The notes under the pieces are model-generated. The model did no database searches and was not told the origin of the DNA. It saw only the letters and a program-made list of their open reading frames with translations. Shown here one piece after another: positions 1 through 11,566 of a stretch of DNA of 64,000 bases. The DNA comes from Enterobacter hormaechei subsp. xiangfangensis (GTDB lineage: Bacteria; Pseudomonadota; Gammaproteobacteria; Enterobacterales; Enterobacteriaceae): positions 1,736,001 through 1,800,000 of the forward strand of contig NZ_CP017183.1 of NCBI RefSeq assembly GCF_001729785.1, given 5' to 3'. The position numbers were made by a program, and so were the translations under genes. Numbering within the stretch: the stretch's first letter is position 1; each line of letters starts with the position of its first letter.

Positions 1-926
1 TTTTAGTCGGTAATCCCGACACAATCACGCCATTACTTGCAAAAGCTGACTTTGAACAACGTTCGCGTCTGCAGATTATTCCTGCGCAGTCAGTTATTGC
101 CAGTGATGCCCGGCCATCGCAGGCTATTCGTAATAGCCGCGGCAGCTCTATGCGAATGGCGCTGGAGTTGGTGAAAGAAGGGCGAGCGGAGGCTTGCGTC
201 AGCGCGGGAAATACTGGCGCGCTGATGGGGCTGTCGAAATTATTGCTCAAGCCGATTGAGGGCATTGAGCGTCCGGCGCTGGTGACGGTGTTACCGCATC
301 AGCAGAAGGGCAAAACGGTGGTGCTGGATCTGGGCGCTAACGTGGATTGTGATAGTACAATGCTGGCTCAGTTTGCCGTTATGGGGTCGGTGCTGGCAGA
401 AGACGTGGTCGGGATTAACAATCCCCGCGTTGCGTTATTGAATATTGGTGAAGAAGAGACCAAAGGTCTGGACAGTATCCGCGACGCTGCGGAAATACTC
501 AAACAGGTCCCCTCCATCAACTATATTGGTTATCTCGAAGCCAATGAGTTGCTGACGGGCAAAACGGATGTATTAGTGTGTGATGGCTTCACCGGAAACG
601 TGACGTTGAAGACCATGGAAGGGGTCGTACGAATGTTCCTTTCTCTGCTGAAATCGCAGGGAGACGGTAAAAAAAGGTCCTGGTGGCTGATTATATTAAA
701 GCGTTGGTTACAAAAAAGCCTGACGCGGCGATTCAGTCACCTCAACCCCGACCAGTATAATGGCGCCTGTCTGTTAGGATTGCGCGGCATCGTGATTAAG
801 AGTCATGGCGCCGCCAATCAGCGAGCATTTACCGTCGCGATTGAACAGGCAGTGCAGGCGGTGCAGCGTCAAGTCCCTCAGAGGATTGCCGCTCGCCTGG
901 GATCTGTATTAGCTAAAAGTGACTGA
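1..926 (+). CDS. plsX: Phosphate acyltransferase PlsX (5'-truncated by window edge)
   Basis: PlsX converts acyl-ACP to acyl-phosphate, the first committed acyl donor for phospholipid synthesis; it is a peripheral membrane enzyme. The reading frame is open from position 3, so the gene starts upstream of the window. About 307 residues are visible, against roughly 350 in E. coli. The visible part has the family segments [12 protein letters not shown] and LGANVDC and a DGFTGN motif, and aligns throughout with E. coli PlsX. The C-terminus is shorter than in E. coli, ending in LAKSD. It lies 6 bp before fabH, as in the conserved plsX-fabHDG-acpP-fabF operon. Identity is seen by alignment from memory and is very secure. 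Confidence 0.97.
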   Translation, partial: LVGNPDTITPLLAKADFEQRSRLQIIPAQSVIASDARPSQAIRNSRGSSMRMALELVKEGRAEACVSAGNTGALMGLSKLLLKPIEGIERPALVTVLPHQQKGKTVVLDLGANVDCDSTMLAQFAVMGSVLAEDVVGINNPRVALLNIGEEETKGLDSIRDAAEILKQVPSINYIGYLEANELLTGKTDVLVCDGFTGNVTLKTMEGVVRMFLSLLKSQGDGKKRSWWLIILKRWLQKSLTRRFSHLNPDQYNGACLLGLRGIVIKSHGAANQRAFTVAIEQAVQAVQRQVPQRIAARLGSVLAKSD

Positions 927-932
927 GCGTAC

Positions 933-1886
933 ATGTATACGAAGATTTTAGGTACCGGCAGCTACCTGCCAAAACAAGTGCGTACCAACGCCGATCTTGA
1001 AAAAATGGTAGATACGTCTGACGAGTGGATTGTCACGCGCACAGGTATCCGTGAACGTCGTATCGCCGCGCCAGACGAAACTGTGTCCACCATGGGCTAC
1101 GAAGCCGCTCAGCGAGCGCTTGAGATGGCTGGCATTGATAAAGAACAGATCGGGCTTATTGTGGTGGCGACCACCTCTGCCACGCATGCCTTCCCAAGCG
1201 CAGCGTGCCAGGTGCAGAACATGCTCGGCATCAAAGGCTGCCCGGCATTTGATGTTGCAGCAGCATGCGCGGGTTTCACCTATGCACTGAGCATCGCCGA
1301 TCAGTATGTAAAATCGGGCGCCGTAAAATATGCGCTGGTGATCGGCGCTGACGTGCTGGCGCGTACCTGCGATCCAACCGATCGCGGAACGATCATTATT
1401 TTTGGCGATGGCGCGGGCGCGGTGCTGCTGGGGCAGTCCGAAGAGCCGGGCATCATCTCCACGCACCTGCATGCCGATGGCCGCTACGGCGAGCTGTTAA
1501 CGCTGCCTAACGCCGATCGCGTTAATCCGGACAGTTCAATTTACCTGACAATGGCAGGTAACGAAGTGTTTAAAGTGGCCGTGACTGAACTGGCTCACAT
1601 CGTTGATGAGACGCTGGAAGCGAACAATCTGGACCGCGCCGCACTCGACTGGCTGGTACCGCATCAGGCTAACCTGCGTATTATCAGCGCGACGGCGAAG
1701 AAGCTGGGCATGTCTATGGATAACGTTGTGGTGACGCTCGATCGCCACGGCAACACCTCTGCGGCATCGGTACCGTGCGCATTTGACGAAGCGGTACGCG
1801 ATGGACGAATTAAACGGGGCCAACTGGTCTTGCTTGAAGCCTTTGGTGGCGGGTTCACCTGGGGTTCCGCGCTGGTTCGTTTCTAG
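933..1886 (+). CDS. fabH: 3-oxoacyl-ACP synthase III (KAS III)
   Basis: FabH condenses acetyl-CoA with malonyl-ACP to start each fatty-acid chain in the cytosolic type II system. The 317 residues match the E. coli length exactly. The catalytic triad is visible: Cys112 in AAACAGF, a His in PHQANLRI (244 by E. coli numbering) and an Asn in HGNTSAA (274). The ATG at 933 gives the canonical MYTKI start and follows plsX by 6 bp. fabD follows after 15 bp, so the genes are very likely co-transcribed. Nothing is unusual. Confidence 0.98.
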   Translation: MYTKILGTGSYLPKQVRTNADLEKMVDTSDEWIVTRTGIRERRIAAPDETVSTMGYEAAQRALEMAGIDKEQIGLIVVATTSATHAFPSAACQVQNMLGIKGCPAFDVAAACAGFTYALSIADQYVKSGAVKYALVIGADVLARTCDPTDRGTIIIFGDGAGAVLLGQSEEPGIISTHLHADGRYGELLTLPNADRVNPDSSIYLTMAGNEVFKVAVTELAHIVDETLEANNLDRAALDWLVPHQANLRIISATAKKLGMSMDNVVVTLDRHGNTSAASVPCAFDEAVRDGRIKRGQLVLLEAFGGGFTWGSALVRF

Positions 1887-1901
1887 GATAAGGATTAAAA
1901 A

Positions 1902-2831
1902 ATGACGCAATTTGCTTTTGTGTTCCCGGGACAGGGCTCGCAAACTGTTGGGATGTTGTCTGAAATGGCAGCAAACTATCCGGTTATTGAAGAGACTTTC
2001 CGTGAAGCTTCTGACGCGCTGGGTTATGATCTGTGGGCGCTGACCCAACAGGGCCCCGCTGAAGAACTGAACAAAACCTGGCAGACTCAACCGGCACTGC
2101 TGGCGGCATCCGTCGCATTGTGGCGCGTATGGCAGCAGCAGGGCGGCAAAGCGCCGACGCTGATGGCGGGTCATAGCCTCGGTGAATACTCTGCGCTGGT
2201 CTGCGCTGGCGTGATTGCCTTCGCTGACGCGGTACGCCTGGTTGAATTGCGTGGTAAATTCATGCAGGAAGCGGTGCCAGAAGGCACGGGCGGCATGTCT
2301 GCCATCATCGGTCTGGATGATGCTTCTATCGCTAAAGCCTGTGAAGAATCTGCTGAAGGTCAGGTCGTTTCTCCGGTAAACTTTAACTCGCCAGGCCAGG
2401 TGGTAATCGCGGGTCATAAAGAAGCGGTTGAGCGTGCAGGCGCTGCCTGTAAAGCTGCGGGCGCAAAACGTGCACTGCCCCTGCCGGTGAGCGTGCCGTC
2501 TCACTGCGCGCTGATGAAGCCCGCAGCCGATAAGCTCGCGGTTGAGCTGGAAAAAATGACCTTTAACGCACCGACGATTTCCGTTGTGAATAACGTCGAT
2601 GTGAAGTGCGAAACCGCGCCGGAGGCTATCCGTAACGCGCTGGTTCGCCAGCTCTACAGCCCGGTTCAGTGGACTAAAACTGTTGAATTTATGGCGTCTC
2701 AGGGCGTGGAACATCTGTATGAAGTCGGTCCAGGTAAAGTACTTACCGGTCTGACAAAACGTATTGTAGATACCCTGACTGCCTCGGCGATTAACGAGCC
2801 GGAAGCCATGAAAGCGGCACTCTCGCAATAA
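1902..2831 (+). CDS. fabD: Malonyl-CoA:ACP transacylase
   Basis: FabD moves the malonyl group from CoA to the ACP phosphopantetheine arm, supplying the extender unit for FabH, FabB and FabF. The 309-residue protein has the GQGSQ oxyanion segment near the N-terminus, the nucleophile Ser92 in GHSLGEYS, and the partner His in VPSHCALM (201 by E. coli numbering). The ATG at 1902 is preceded by an AAGGA ribosome site. It sits 15 bp after fabH and 12 bp before fabG in the same operon. Confidence 0.98.
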   Translation: MTQFAFVFPGQGSQTVGMLSEMAANYPVIEETFREASDALGYDLWALTQQGPAEELNKTWQTQPALLAASVALWRVWQQQGGKAPTLMAGHSLGEYSALVCAGVIAFADAVRLVELRGKFMQEAVPEGTGGMSAIIGLDDASIAKACEESAEGQVVSPVNFNSPGQVVIAGHKEAVERAGAACKAAGAKRALPLPVSVPSHCALMKPAADKLAVELEKMTFNAPTISVVNNVDVKCETAPEAIRNALVRQLYSPVQWTKTVEFMASQGVEHLYEVGPGKVLTGLTKRIVDTLTASAINEPEAMKAALSQ

Positions 2832-2843
2832 AAGAGGAATACC

Positions 2844-3578
2844 ATGAGTTTTGAAGGAAAAATTGCCCTGGTGACCGGCGCAAGCCGCGGTATTGGGCGC
2901 GCTATTGCTGAAACACTGGTTGCGCGCGGCGCAACGGTGATCGGGACTGCGACCAGCGAGAATGGCGCACAGGCCATCAGCGACTATCTGGGTGCGAACG
3001 GTAAAGGTCTGGTACTGAATGTGACTGAACCAGCATCTATCGAATCTGTTCTGGAAAATATTCGCGCAGAGTTTGGCGAAGTGGATATTCTGGTCAATAA
3101 TGCCGGGATCACTCGCGACAACCTGCTGATGCGAATGAAAGACGACGAGTGGAACGATATTATCGAAACCAACCTGTCATCTGTATTCCGTCTGTCAAAA
3201 GCGGTAATGCGCGCTATGATGAAAAAGCGTCATGGTCGTATTATCACTGTAGGTTCTGTGGTTGGTACCATGGGAAATGCTGGTCAGGCTAACTACGCTG
3301 CGGCGAAAGCAGGTCTGATCGGTTTCAGTAAGTCGCTGGCGCGTGAAGTCGCGTCCCGCGGAATTACTGTAAACGTTGTTGCTCCGGGCTTTATTGAAAC
3401 GGACATGACGCGTGCGCTAACTGATGAGCAGCGTGCGGGTACGCTGGCGGCAGTTCCAGCGGGTCGTCTTGGCGACCCTAAAGAAATCGCCAGCGCGGTT
3501 GCATTTTTAGCCTCTGACGAAGCGGGTTACATCACTGGTGAAACCCTCCACGTCAACGGCGGGATGTACATGGTTTAA
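2844..3578 (+). CDS. fabG: 3-oxoacyl-ACP reductase
   Basis: FabG is the NADPH-dependent reductase of the elongation cycle and reduces 3-ketoacyl-ACP to the 3-hydroxy form. The 244-residue protein is a classical short-chain dehydrogenase: TGASRGIGRAIA dinucleotide motif at the N-terminus, NNAG motif near residue 88, and the Ser...YAAAKAG catalytic set (Tyr151, Lys155). An AAAGAGGA ribosome site precedes the ATG. It is the last gene of the tight fabHDG group; acpP follows after a 154-bp gap long enough for its own promoter. Confidence 0.98.
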   Translation: MSFEGKIALVTGASRGIGRAIAETLVARGATVIGTATSENGAQAISDYLGANGKGLVLNVTEPASIESVLENIRAEFGEVDILVNNAGITRDNLLMRMKDDEWNDIIETNLSSVFRLSKAVMRAMMKKRHGRIITVGSVVGTMGNAGQANYAAAKAGLIGFSKSLAREVASRGITVNVVAPGFIETDMTRALTDEQRAGTLAAVPAGRLGDPKEIASAVAFLASDEAGYITGETLHVNGGMYMV

Positions 3579-3732
3579 TCACGATCGAAAATATTTGCGT
3601 TATTTGGGCAAATGGCCTCAAAATAACGTAAAATCGTGGTAAGACCTGCCGGGATTTAGTTGCAAATTTTTCAACATTTTATACACTACGAAAACCATCG
3701 CGAAAGCGAGTTTTGATAGGAAATTTAAGAGT

Positions 3733-3969
3733 ATGAGCACTATCGAAGAACGCGTTAAGAAAATTATCGGCGAACAGCTGGGCGTTAAGCAGGAAGAAGT
3801 TGTGAACTCCGCTTCCTTTGTTGAAGACCTGGGCGCAGATTCTCTTGACACCGTTGAGCTGGTAATGGCTCTGGAAGAAGAGTTTGATACTGAGATTCCG
3901 GACGAAGAAGCTGAGAAAATCACCACCGTTCAGGCTGCCATTGATTACATCAACGGTCACCAGGCGTAA
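3733..3969 (+). CDS. acpP: Acyl carrier protein
   Basis: AcpP is the small acidic carrier that holds growing acyl chains on a 4'-phosphopantetheine arm. The 78-residue sequence is essentially the enterobacterial consensus. The DSLDT motif holds the attachment serine (37 counting Met, 36 in the mature protein). The 154-bp upstream gap is AT-rich, consistent with the strong separate promoter known for acpP in E. coli. A GC-rich hairpin follows the stop and probably lowers read-through into fabF. Confidence 0.99.
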   Translation: MSTIEERVKKIIGEQLGVKQEEVVNSASFVEDLGADSLDTVELVMALEEEFDTEIPDEEAEKITTVQAAIDYINGHQA

Positions 3970-3980
3970 GTGAACATCTC

Positions 3981-5302
<1,322 letters not shown>

Positions 5303-5323
5303 GTCTGGTTAGTCGCTGACGAT

Positions 5324-5353
5324 AAAAAAGGTCCGCTTGCCGGGCCTTTTTTA
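5324..5353 (+). terminator. Terminator after fabF
   Basis: Stem AAAAAGGTCCG / CGGGCCTTTTT (one G-T pair) with a CTTGC loop and six Ts: a typical intrinsic terminator between fabF and pabC. Confidence 0.85.
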
Positions 5354-5422
5354 TTAGGCGAAATCCCCTTGTCCGGCTGTTCACATCCTGCCAGACTGAG
5401 CCTCCACGCATAAGGAGCCACT

Positions 5423-6232
5423 ATGTTTTTGATTAATGGCCTTGAGCAAGACACGCTGCCGGCAAGCGACAGGGCGACCCAGTTTGGCGATGGCTGTTTC
5501 ACGACTGCGCGTATTCTCGACGGTGACGTGTGCCTGCTCGGGGCCCATATCCTTCGTTTACAAAAAGCCTGCGAAACATTACTGATCCCCTTCTCGCAGT
5601 GGGACATTCTTGAAAGTGAGATGCGTCGGCTGGCGTCAGAAAAAGCAAGCGGCGTCCTGAAAGTCATTATCAGCCGCGGGAGCGGTGGCCGGGGCTATAG
5701 CGGTTCTGCCTGTCTGCATCCTACGCGGATCCTTTCCGTTTCAGATTATCCTTCCCATTATGCGCACTGGCGTGAAGAGGGCGTAGCCCTGGCGCTAAGT
5801 CCGGTACGTCTGGGAAGAAACCCGATGCTCGCTGGCATAAAACATCTCAACCGCCTTGAACAGGTGCTAATTCGTACTCATCTTGAGCAGACGGAGGCCG
5901 GGGAGGCGCTGGTTCTTGACAGCGAAGGGTACATTACGGAATGCTGTGCGGCTAATTTACTCTGGCGGAAGGGTAGTGACGTGTTCACGCCTTCGCTGGA
6001 GCAGGCCGGCGTCAACGGCATTATGCGGCAGTTTTGTATGCACCAGCTGGCACGCGCAGGCTTTCGTGTTGTCGAAGTCAACGCTAAGGAAGAGGCGCTG
6101 TTGGCTGCCGATGAAGTTGTTATCTGCAATGCGCTGATGCCCGTTGTCCCCGTTCGCGCTTATGGCCGCAAATGCTGGTCATCCCGCGAGCTGTTCCAGT
6201 TTCTGGCCCCGTTATGTGAGCAAACCAGGTAG
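5423..6232 (+). CDS. pabC: Aminodeoxychorismate lyase
   Basis: PabC is the PLP enzyme that removes pyruvate from 4-amino-4-deoxychorismate to give p-aminobenzoate for folate. The 269-residue protein is a class IV aminotransferase fold: [11 protein letters not shown] near the N-terminus, the probable PLP lysine at residue 140 in [10 protein letters not shown], and a TECCAANL segment in the second half. The ATG follows a TAAGGAG site. mltG starts 2 bp after the stop, so the two genes, plus tmk, holB and ycfH, look co-transcribed. Confidence 0.97.
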   Translation: MFLINGLEQDTLPASDRATQFGDGCFTTARILDGDVCLLGAHILRLQKACETLLIPFSQWDILESEMRRLASEKASGVLKVIISRGSGGRGYSGSACLHPTRILSVSDYPSHYAHWREEGVALALSPVRLGRNPMLAGIKHLNRLEQVLIRTHLEQTEAGEALVLDSEGYITECCAANLLWRKGSDVFTPSLEQAGVNGIMRQFCMHQLARAGFRVVEVNAKEEALLAADEVVICNALMPVVPVRAYGRKCWSSRELFQFLAPLCEQTR

Positions 6233-6234
6233 TC

Positions 6235-7257
6235 ATGAAGAAAATGTTACGCTTTGTCCTCCTTCTGATCGTTGCGTTAGGTATCGCTGGCGGAGCAGGA
6301 GTGTGGAAAGTCCGTCAGCTGGCGGAGAGTCAGATCCTGATAAAAGACGAGACGATTTTTACCCTGAAAGCGGGGACCGGGCGGCAGGCGCTTGGTCAGC
6401 AGCTGTATGACGACAAAATTATCAATCGCCCACGCGTATTCCAGTGGCTGCTGCGTATTGAACCGGACCTGTCCCATTTCAAGGCCGGTACCTATCGCTT
6501 TACCCCTGGCATGACCGTGCGCGAGATGCTGCAACTGCTGGAAAGTGGTAAAGAAGCCCAGTTCCCGCTGCGTTTCGTGGAAGGTATGCGTCTGAGCGAT
6601 TACCTCAGGCAGCTGCGTGACGCGCCGTACATCAAGCATACGCTGAAAGATGACCGCTACCAGACCGTGGCAGACGCCTTAAAATTCGAACATCCCGAGT
6701 GGGTGGAAGGCTGGTTCTGGCCCGATACGTGGATGTATACGGCAGGCACGACGGATGTGGCCATTCTGAAGCGCGCGCACAACAAAATGGTCGCGGCGGT
6801 AGACGCTGCCTGGGAAGGGCGAGCAGAAGGCCTGCCTTATAAAGATCAAAACCAGTTCATGACGATGGCCTCGATCATCGAGAAAGAGACGGCCGTTGCT
6901 GCCGAACGTGACCAGGTTGCCTCGGTGTTTATTAACCGTCTGCGCATCGGCATGCGTTTGCAAACCGATCCTACCGTCATCTACGGCATGGGCGAAAACT
7001 ACAACGGCAGGATTTCCAGAAAAGATCTGGAGACGCCAACGGCGTATAATACTTACGTGATTAGCGGCCTGCCGCCTGGACCGATTGCGACGCCGAGTGA
7101 AGCATCGTTGAAGGCCGCCGCGCACCCGGCCAAAACGCCGTATCTCTATTTTGTGGCTGACGGAAAAGGGGGGCACACGTTCAATACCAACCTGGCCAGC
7201 CACAATCGCTCCGTTCAGGACTATCTGAAGGCACTTAAGGAAAAAAATGCGCAGTAA
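6235..7257 (+). CDS. mltG: Endolytic murein transglycosylase MltG
   Basis: MltG cleaves nascent glycan strands in the periplasm and is thought to set their length. The 340-residue protein starts with a basic, hydrophobic anchor (about residues 5-22), then a LysM-like region and the YceG domain. The catalytic glutamate is visible as Glu218 in IIEKETA. It begins 2 bp after pabC and overlaps tmk by 11 bp, indicating translational coupling. Length and sequence match the E. coli protein formerly called YceG. Confidence 0.97.
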   Translation: MKKMLRFVLLLIVALGIAGGAGVWKVRQLAESQILIKDETIFTLKAGTGRQALGQQLYDDKIINRPRVFQWLLRIEPDLSHFKAGTYRFTPGMTVREMLQLLESGKEAQFPLRFVEGMRLSDYLRQLRDAPYIKHTLKDDRYQTVADALKFEHPEWVEGWFWPDTWMYTAGTTDVAILKRAHNKMVAAVDAAWEGRAEGLPYKDQNQFMTMASIIEKETAVAAERDQVASVFINRLRIGMRLQTDPTVIYGMGENYNGRISRKDLETPTAYNTYVISGLPPGPIATPSEASLKAAAHPAKTPYLYFVADGKGGHTFNTNLASHNRSVQDYLKALKEKNAQ

Positions 7258-7888
7258 ATACATTGTCATTGAGGGACTCGAAGGGGCGGGCAAAACAACT
7301 GCCCGTAACGTGGTGGTGGATACGCTTACGTCGCTTGGCGTTGCCGATATGGTCTTCACCCGCGAGCCGGGCGGTACGCAGCTGGCGGAAAAACTGCGCA
7401 GCCTGGTTCTGGATATCAAATCCGTTGGCGATGAAGTTATTACCAACAAAGCGGAAGTGCTGATGTTCTATGCGGCGCGCGTTCAGCTGGTGGAGACGGT
7501 GATCAAACCCGCTCTGGCAGAAGGGAAATGGGTGATTGGCGATCGCCACGATCTCTCAACCCAGGCATATCAGGGCGGTGGCCGGGGTATCGACCAGACC
7601 ATGCTGGCTACGCTTCGCGACGCGGTTCTGGGCGATTTCCGTCCTGACCTGACGCTGTATCTGGACGTGACCCCTGAGGTGGGCCTGAAGCGCGCCCGCG
7701 CCCGCGGCGAACTGGACCGCATTGAACAGGAATCTTTTGATTTCTTTAACCGCACCCGTGCGCGTTATCTGGAGCTGGCCGGGCAGGACAAGACCATTCG
7801 TACCATCGATGCGACGCAATCCCTTGAAGACGTTACGCGTGATATTCAGCAGACAGTTACGCAGTGGCTACAGGAGCAGCAGGCATGA
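7247..7888 (+). CDS. tmk: Thymidylate kinase
   Basis: Tmk phosphorylates dTMP to dTDP, an essential step in dTTP synthesis. The 213-residue protein carries the P-loop at residues 10-17 (GLEGAGKTT), the TREPGGT motif, and [16 protein letters not shown] for nucleotide binding. It overlaps mltG by 11 bp, and its TGA overlaps the ATG of holB. Confidence 0.98.
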   Translation: MRSKYIVIEGLEGAGKTTARNVVVDTLTSLGVADMVFTREPGGTQLAEKLRSLVLDIKSVGDEVITNKAEVLMFYAARVQLVETVIKPALAEGKWVIGDRHDLSTQAYQGGGRGIDQTMLATLRDAVLGDFRPDLTLYLDVTPEVGLKRARARGELDRIEQESFDFFNRTRARYLELAGQDKTIRTIDATQSLEDVTRDIQQTVTQWLQEQQA

Positions 7889-8889
7889 AATGGTATCCAT
7901 GGTTGCGCCCACACTTTGAACAGCTGATCGGCAGCTATCAGGTTGGTCGGGGGCATCATGCGTTACTGATCCAGGCGCTTCCGGGAATGGGTGATGATGC
8001 GTTGATTTACGCCATCACCCGCTTTCTGATGTGCCAACAGCCGGAAGGACATAAAAGCTGCGGTAAGTGCCGGGGTTGCCAGCTCATGCAGGCGGGCACG
8101 CATCCTGACTATTACACCCTCGAACCCGAGAAAGGCAAAAATACGCTCGGTATCGACGCGGTGCGTGAGGTCAGTGAGAAACTGTACGAATATGCGCGTC
8201 TGGGCGGGGCGAAAGTGGTGTGGCTGAAAGACGCCGCGCTGCTCACGGAAGCCGCAGCCAACGCCCTGTTAAAAACCCTGGAAGAGCCGCCAGAGAACAC
8301 CTGGTTTTTCCTCTCCTGCCGCGAGCCGGAACGCTTGCTGGCGACGCTGCGCAGTCGCTGCCGTCTTCACCACCTCGCTGTCCCTCAGGAATCCTGGTCG
8401 CTCGCCTGGCTTGAGCGAGAAGTGACGGTGTCACAAGACGCGGCGCGCTCGGCGTTGCGCCTGTGCAGCGGTGCGCCTGCGGCTGCGCTGGCCTTATTGC
8501 AGCCGGAGGTGTGGTCCCAGCGTGAAACGCTGTGTCGTGCGGTTGAATCAGCCCTCGACAGCCATGACTGGCTGAGCATGCTGCCAGCGCTGAACAGCGA
8601 TCAGGCTCCGGAACGGCTGCACTGGCTGGCCGCACTGCTGCTGGATGCGCTCAAAATCCAGCAGGGGGCTACGCTTCTGACTAACCCTGACGTGTGGGCG
8701 TTGGTCACCACACTTGCGAATCGCCTGTCAGGGCAGTCGCTGCACGCTATCCTTCATGATATCTGCCAGAGTCATGAACAACTTTTGACGGTAACCGGTC
8801 TCAATCGCGAGCTTTTACTGACCGACCAGTTAATGCGTATCGAACACTACCTGCAACCGGGTGTCATACCGCCGGTTTCCCACCTCTGA
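7885..8889 (+). CDS. holB: DNA polymerase III subunit delta-prime
   Basis: HolB is the stationary clamp-loader subunit that helps load the beta clamp at replication forks. I place the start at the ATG at 7885 (MKWYPWLRP), which overlaps the tmk stop as ATGA; an in-frame start 21 bp upstream would add residues absent from E. coli. The 334-residue protein has the four zinc cysteines at 50, 59, 62 and 65 and the AAA+ segment [12 protein letters not shown] followed by LRSRCR. The Walker A motif is degenerate, as expected for delta-prime, which does not hydrolyse ATP. Confidence 0.97.
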   Translation: MKWYPWLRPHFEQLIGSYQVGRGHHALLIQALPGMGDDALIYAITRFLMCQQPEGHKSCGKCRGCQLMQAGTHPDYYTLEPEKGKNTLGIDAVREVSEKLYEYARLGGAKVVWLKDAALLTEAAANALLKTLEEPPENTWFFLSCREPERLLATLRSRCRLHHLAVPQESWSLAWLEREVTVSQDAARSALRLCSGAPAAALALLQPEVWSQRETLCRAVESALDSHDWLSMLPALNSDQAPERLHWLAALLLDALKIQQGATLLTNPDVWALVTTLANRLSGQSLHAILHDICQSHEQLLTVTGLNRELLLTDQLMRIEHYLQPGVIPPVSHL

Positions 8890-8899
8890 GAGAGACATT

Positions 8900-9694
8900 A
8901 TGTTTTTAGTCGACTCACACTGCCATCTCGATGGCCTGGATTATCAATCCCTGCATAAAAATGTGGACGACGTGCTGGCGAAAGCCGCCGCGCGCGATGT
9001 GAAATTTTGCCTGGCCGTGGCGACCACGCTGCCGGGTTACCGCTCCATGCGTGAACTGGTAGGCGAGCGCGATAATGTCGTCTTCTCCTGCGGCGTGCAT
9101 CCGCTGAATCAGGATGAAGCTTACGACGTTGAGGATTTACGCCGTCTTGCCGCAGAAGAGGGCGTAGTGGCGATGGGCGAGACCGGTCTGGACTATTTCT
9201 ACACCCCCGAAACAAAACCTCGCCAGCAGGAATCCTTCCGCAACCACATCCGTATTGGCCGTGAGCTGAATAAGCCGGTTATCGTTCATACCCGCGATGC
9301 GCGCGCCGACACGCTGGCGATCCTGCGGGAAGAAAAGGTGACGGATTGCGGTGGCGTACTACACTGTTTCACAGAAGACAGAGAAACGGCGGGTAAGCTG
9401 CTTGATTTAGGCTTTTATATTTCATTCTCGGGGATTGTCACGTTCCGCAATGCTGAGCAACTGCGTGATGCGGCGCGCTATGTTCCGCTGGATCGTATTC
9501 TGGTGGAAACCGATTCCCCGTACCTGGCGCCGGTGCCTCATCGCGGCAAAGAGAATCAGCCAGCGATGACCCGGGATGTCGCTGAGTATATGGCCGTTCT
9601 GAAAGGTGTCAGTATCGAAGAACTGGCTCGCGTGACAACGAAAAACTTCGCCAGCCTGTTCCATATCGACCCCGCCCGCCTGCAATCTGTCTGA
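8900..9694 (+). CDS. ycfH: TatD-family metal-dependent hydrolase YcfH
   Basis: YcfH is a TatD-like amidohydrolase. Family members are metal-dependent nucleases, but the physiological substrate of YcfH is not firmly established. The start is the ATG at 8900 (MFLVDSHCHL), after GAGAGA and 10 bp beyond holB; a longer in-frame start inside holB was not used. The 264 residues show metal-binding His7 and His9, MGETGLDYFY, IVHTRDA, LHCFT and VETDSPYL, the conserved ladder of the family. It closes the pabC-mltG-tmk-holB run. Confidence 0.96.
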   Translation: MFLVDSHCHLDGLDYQSLHKNVDDVLAKAAARDVKFCLAVATTLPGYRSMRELVGERDNVVFSCGVHPLNQDEAYDVEDLRRLAAEEGVVAMGETGLDYFYTPETKPRQQESFRNHIRIGRELNKPVIVHTRDARADTLAILREEKVTDCGGVLHCFTEDRETAGKLLDLGFYISFSGIVTFRNAEQLRDAARYVPLDRILVETDSPYLAPVPHRGKENQPAMTRDVAEYMAVLKGVSIEELARVTTKNFASLFHIDPARLQSV

Positions 9695-9744
9695 TACACC
9701 TGTTATTTTTAGGCTCGTAATTAATAAGTAAAACGAGTAAAGTT

Positions 9745-9775
9745 CACCGCCTCATTTGGGGCGGTGATGGCGTTT
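9745..9775 (+). terminator. Hairpin after ycfH
   Basis: Perfect 7-bp inverted repeat CACCGCC / GGCGGTG with an 8-base loop, followed by a GCGTTTTT stretch. It likely ends the pabC-ycfH transcript upstream of the ptsG promoter region. Confidence 0.6.
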
Positions 9776-9838
9776 TTAGACACATCCAGACATGCTTTAT
9801 GTAAATATCTGCAAGTTTTTTGGCCGTCTTGAACTGAA

Positions 9839-9898
9839 ACGTGATAGCCGTCAAACAAACTCAGAGGGAATTATTTTACTCTGTGTAATAAATAAAGG
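9839..9898 (+). promoter_or_regulatory. ptsG control region: CRP-like and Mlc boxes
   Basis: An AACGTGATAGCCGTCAAAC element near 9839 resembles the CRP site known upstream of E. coli ptsG. About 15 bases later, the AT-rich segment at roughly 9870-9897 (TTATTTTACTCTGTGTAATA and onwards) matches the Mlc operator of ptsG. By analogy, cAMP-CRP activates and Mlc represses until glucose sequesters Mlc on the membrane. Assignments rest on similarity to the E. coli promoter. Confidence 0.7.
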
Positions 9899-9969
9899 GC
9901 GCTTAGATGTCCTGTCCACGGCGCGGTACTCCCCCCGGGCCAATGCGTGAAAACGTAAAAAAAGCACAA

Positions 9970-9991
9970 ATACTCAGGAGCACTCTCAATT
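9970..9991 (+). promoter_or_regulatory. SgrS small-RNA pairing site and ptsG ribosome site
   Basis: The leader just before the ATG reads ACTCAGGAGCACTCTCAA, the stretch of E. coli ptsG mRNA that base-pairs with SgrS. It covers the AGGAG ribosome site, so pairing would block translation during glucose-phosphate stress. The sgrS gene is not in this window. Confidence 0.8.
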
Positions 9992-11425
9992 ATGTTTAAG
10001 AATGCATTTGCTAACCTGCAAAAGGTCGGTAAATCGCTGATGCTGCCAGTATCCGTACTGCCTATCGCAGGTATCCTGCTGGGTGTCGGTTCTGCAAACT
10101 TCAGCTGGCTGCCAGCCGTAGTTTCCCACGTGATGGCCGAAGCAGGCGGTTCTGTTTTTGCTAACATGCCGCTGATCTTCGCTATCGGTGTTGCTCTGGG
10201 CTTCACCAATAACGACGGTGTATCTGCTCTGGCGTCCGTTGTTGCTTACGGCATCATGGTGAAAACCATGGCTGTGGTTGCGCCGCTGGTCCTGCATTTA
10301 CCTGCTGAAGAGATTGCCGCTAAGCACCTGGCAGACACCGGTGTTCTCGGTGGTATCATCTCCGGTGCGATTGCAGCGTACATGTTTAACCGCTTCTATC
10401 GCATCAAGCTGCCTGAGTATCTGGGCTTCTTCGCGGGTAAACGTTTTGTGCCGATCATTTCTGGTCTGGCCGCGATTTTCACCGGTGTTGTCCTGTCCTT
10501 CATCTGGCCACCAATCGGTACGGCAATCCAGACCTTCTCTCAGTGGGCGGCTTACCAGAACCCGGTTGTGGCGTTCGGTATCTACGGCTTCATTGAGCGC
10601 TGCCTGGTACCATTTGGTCTGCATCACATCTGGAACGTTCCATTCCAGATGCAGATTGGTGAATACACCAACGCAGCAGGCCAGGTATTCCACGGCGACA
10701 TCCCACGCTACATGGCGGGTGACCCAACGGCAGGTAAACTGTCTGGTGGCTTCCTGTTCAAAATGTACGGTCTGCCAGCTGCCGCAATTGCGATTTGGCA
10801 CTCTGCTAAACCAGAGAACCGTGCAAAAGTGGGCGGTATCATGATCTCCGCAGCGCTGACCTCGTTCCTGACCGGTATCACCGAGCCGATCGAGTTCTCC
10901 TTCATGTTCGTTGCGCCGATCCTGTACATCATCCACGCGGTACTGGCAGGTCTGGCATTCCCAATCTGTATCCTGCTGGGTATGCGTGACGGTACGTCCT
11001 TCTCTCACGGTCTGATCGACTTCATCGTTCTGTCCGGTAACAGCAGCAAGCTGTGGCTGTTCCCAATCGTGGGTGCAGGCTACGCAGTGGTGTACTACAC
11101 CGTCTTCCGCGTGCTGATCAAAGCACTGGACCTGAAAACGCCGGGTCGTGAAGATGCAACGGAAGACAGCAAAGCCGGTGCGACCAGCGAAATGGCGCCT
11201 GCTCTGGTAGCTGCTTTCGGCGGTAAAGAGAACATCACTAACCTGGACGCGTGTATCACTCGTCTGCGTGTGAGCGTTGCCGACGTTGCGAAAGTAGACC
11301 AGCCGGGTCTGAAAAAACTGGGCGCAGCGGGCGTCGTTGTTGCAGGTTCTGGTGTTCAGGCAATCTTCGGTACTAAATCCGATAACCTGAAAACTGAAAT
11401 GGATGAGTACATCCGCAACAACTAA
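9992..11425 (+). CDS. ptsG: Glucose-specific PTS enzyme IICB
   Basis: PtsG imports glucose and phosphorylates it to glucose 6-phosphate, taking phosphate from EIIA-Glc. The 477-residue protein has an N-terminal EIIC membrane domain (about residues 10-385, with the motif [12 protein letters not shown]), a linker, then the EIIB domain. The phosphorylated cysteine lies in [10 protein letters not shown] (421 by E. coli numbering). The gene is monocistronic: it has its own control region and an intrinsic terminator right after the stop. Confidence 0.98.
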   Translation: MFKNAFANLQKVGKSLMLPVSVLPIAGILLGVGSANFSWLPAVVSHVMAEAGGSVFANMPLIFAIGVALGFTNNDGVSALASVVAYGIMVKTMAVVAPLVLHLPAEEIAAKHLADTGVLGGIISGAIAAYMFNRFYRIKLPEYLGFFAGKRFVPIISGLAAIFTGVVLSFIWPPIGTAIQTFSQWAAYQNPVVAFGIYGFIERCLVPFGLHHIWNVPFQMQIGEYTNAAGQVFHGDIPRYMAGDPTAGKLSGGFLFKMYGLPAAAIAIWHSAKPENRAKVGGIMISAALTSFLTGITEPIEFSFMFVAPILYIIHAVLAGLAFPICILLGMRDGTSFSHGLIDFIVLSGNSSKLWLFPIVGAGYAVVYYTVFRVLIKALDLKTPGREDATEDSKAGATSEMAPALVAAFGGKENITNLDACITRLRVSVADVAKVDQPGLKKLGAAGVVVAGSGVQAIFGTKSDNLKTEMDEYIRNN

Positions 11426-11444
11426 GCTGTGACCTGGGGAGACT

Positions 11445-11470
11445 AAGGCAGCCGAATGGCTGCCTTTTTT
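11445..11470 (+). terminator. ptsG terminator
   Basis: Perfect stem AAGGCAGCC / GGCTGCCTT with a GAAT loop and a T run; a strong intrinsic terminator 19 bp after ptsG. Confidence 0.92.
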
Positions 11471-11488
11471 ATTATTGCGGCTTGTGGT

Positions 11489-11557
11489 GCCGGGTGGCGG
11501 CTGCGCCTTAACTGGCCTACGTGATGGGTAGGCCCGGTAAGCGCAGCGCCACCGGGC
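11489..11557. repeat. REP pair (BIME) between ptsG and fhuE
   Basis: Two REP-like palindromic units face each other: GCCGGGTGGCGGCTGCGCC at 11489 and the inverted GTAGGCCCGGTAAGCGCAGC from 11528, each ending in CCGGGC-type cores. They lie between the convergent ptsG and fhuE genes, the usual position for BIMEs. A second pair of the same family is at 37749-37823. Confidence 0.85.
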
Positions 11558-11566
11558 TTCTGTCAC

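Noticed and set aside
1536..2828. 430-codon minus-strand frame opposite fabH/fabD
   Set aside because: Antisense to two essential, conserved genes; no features of a protein family.
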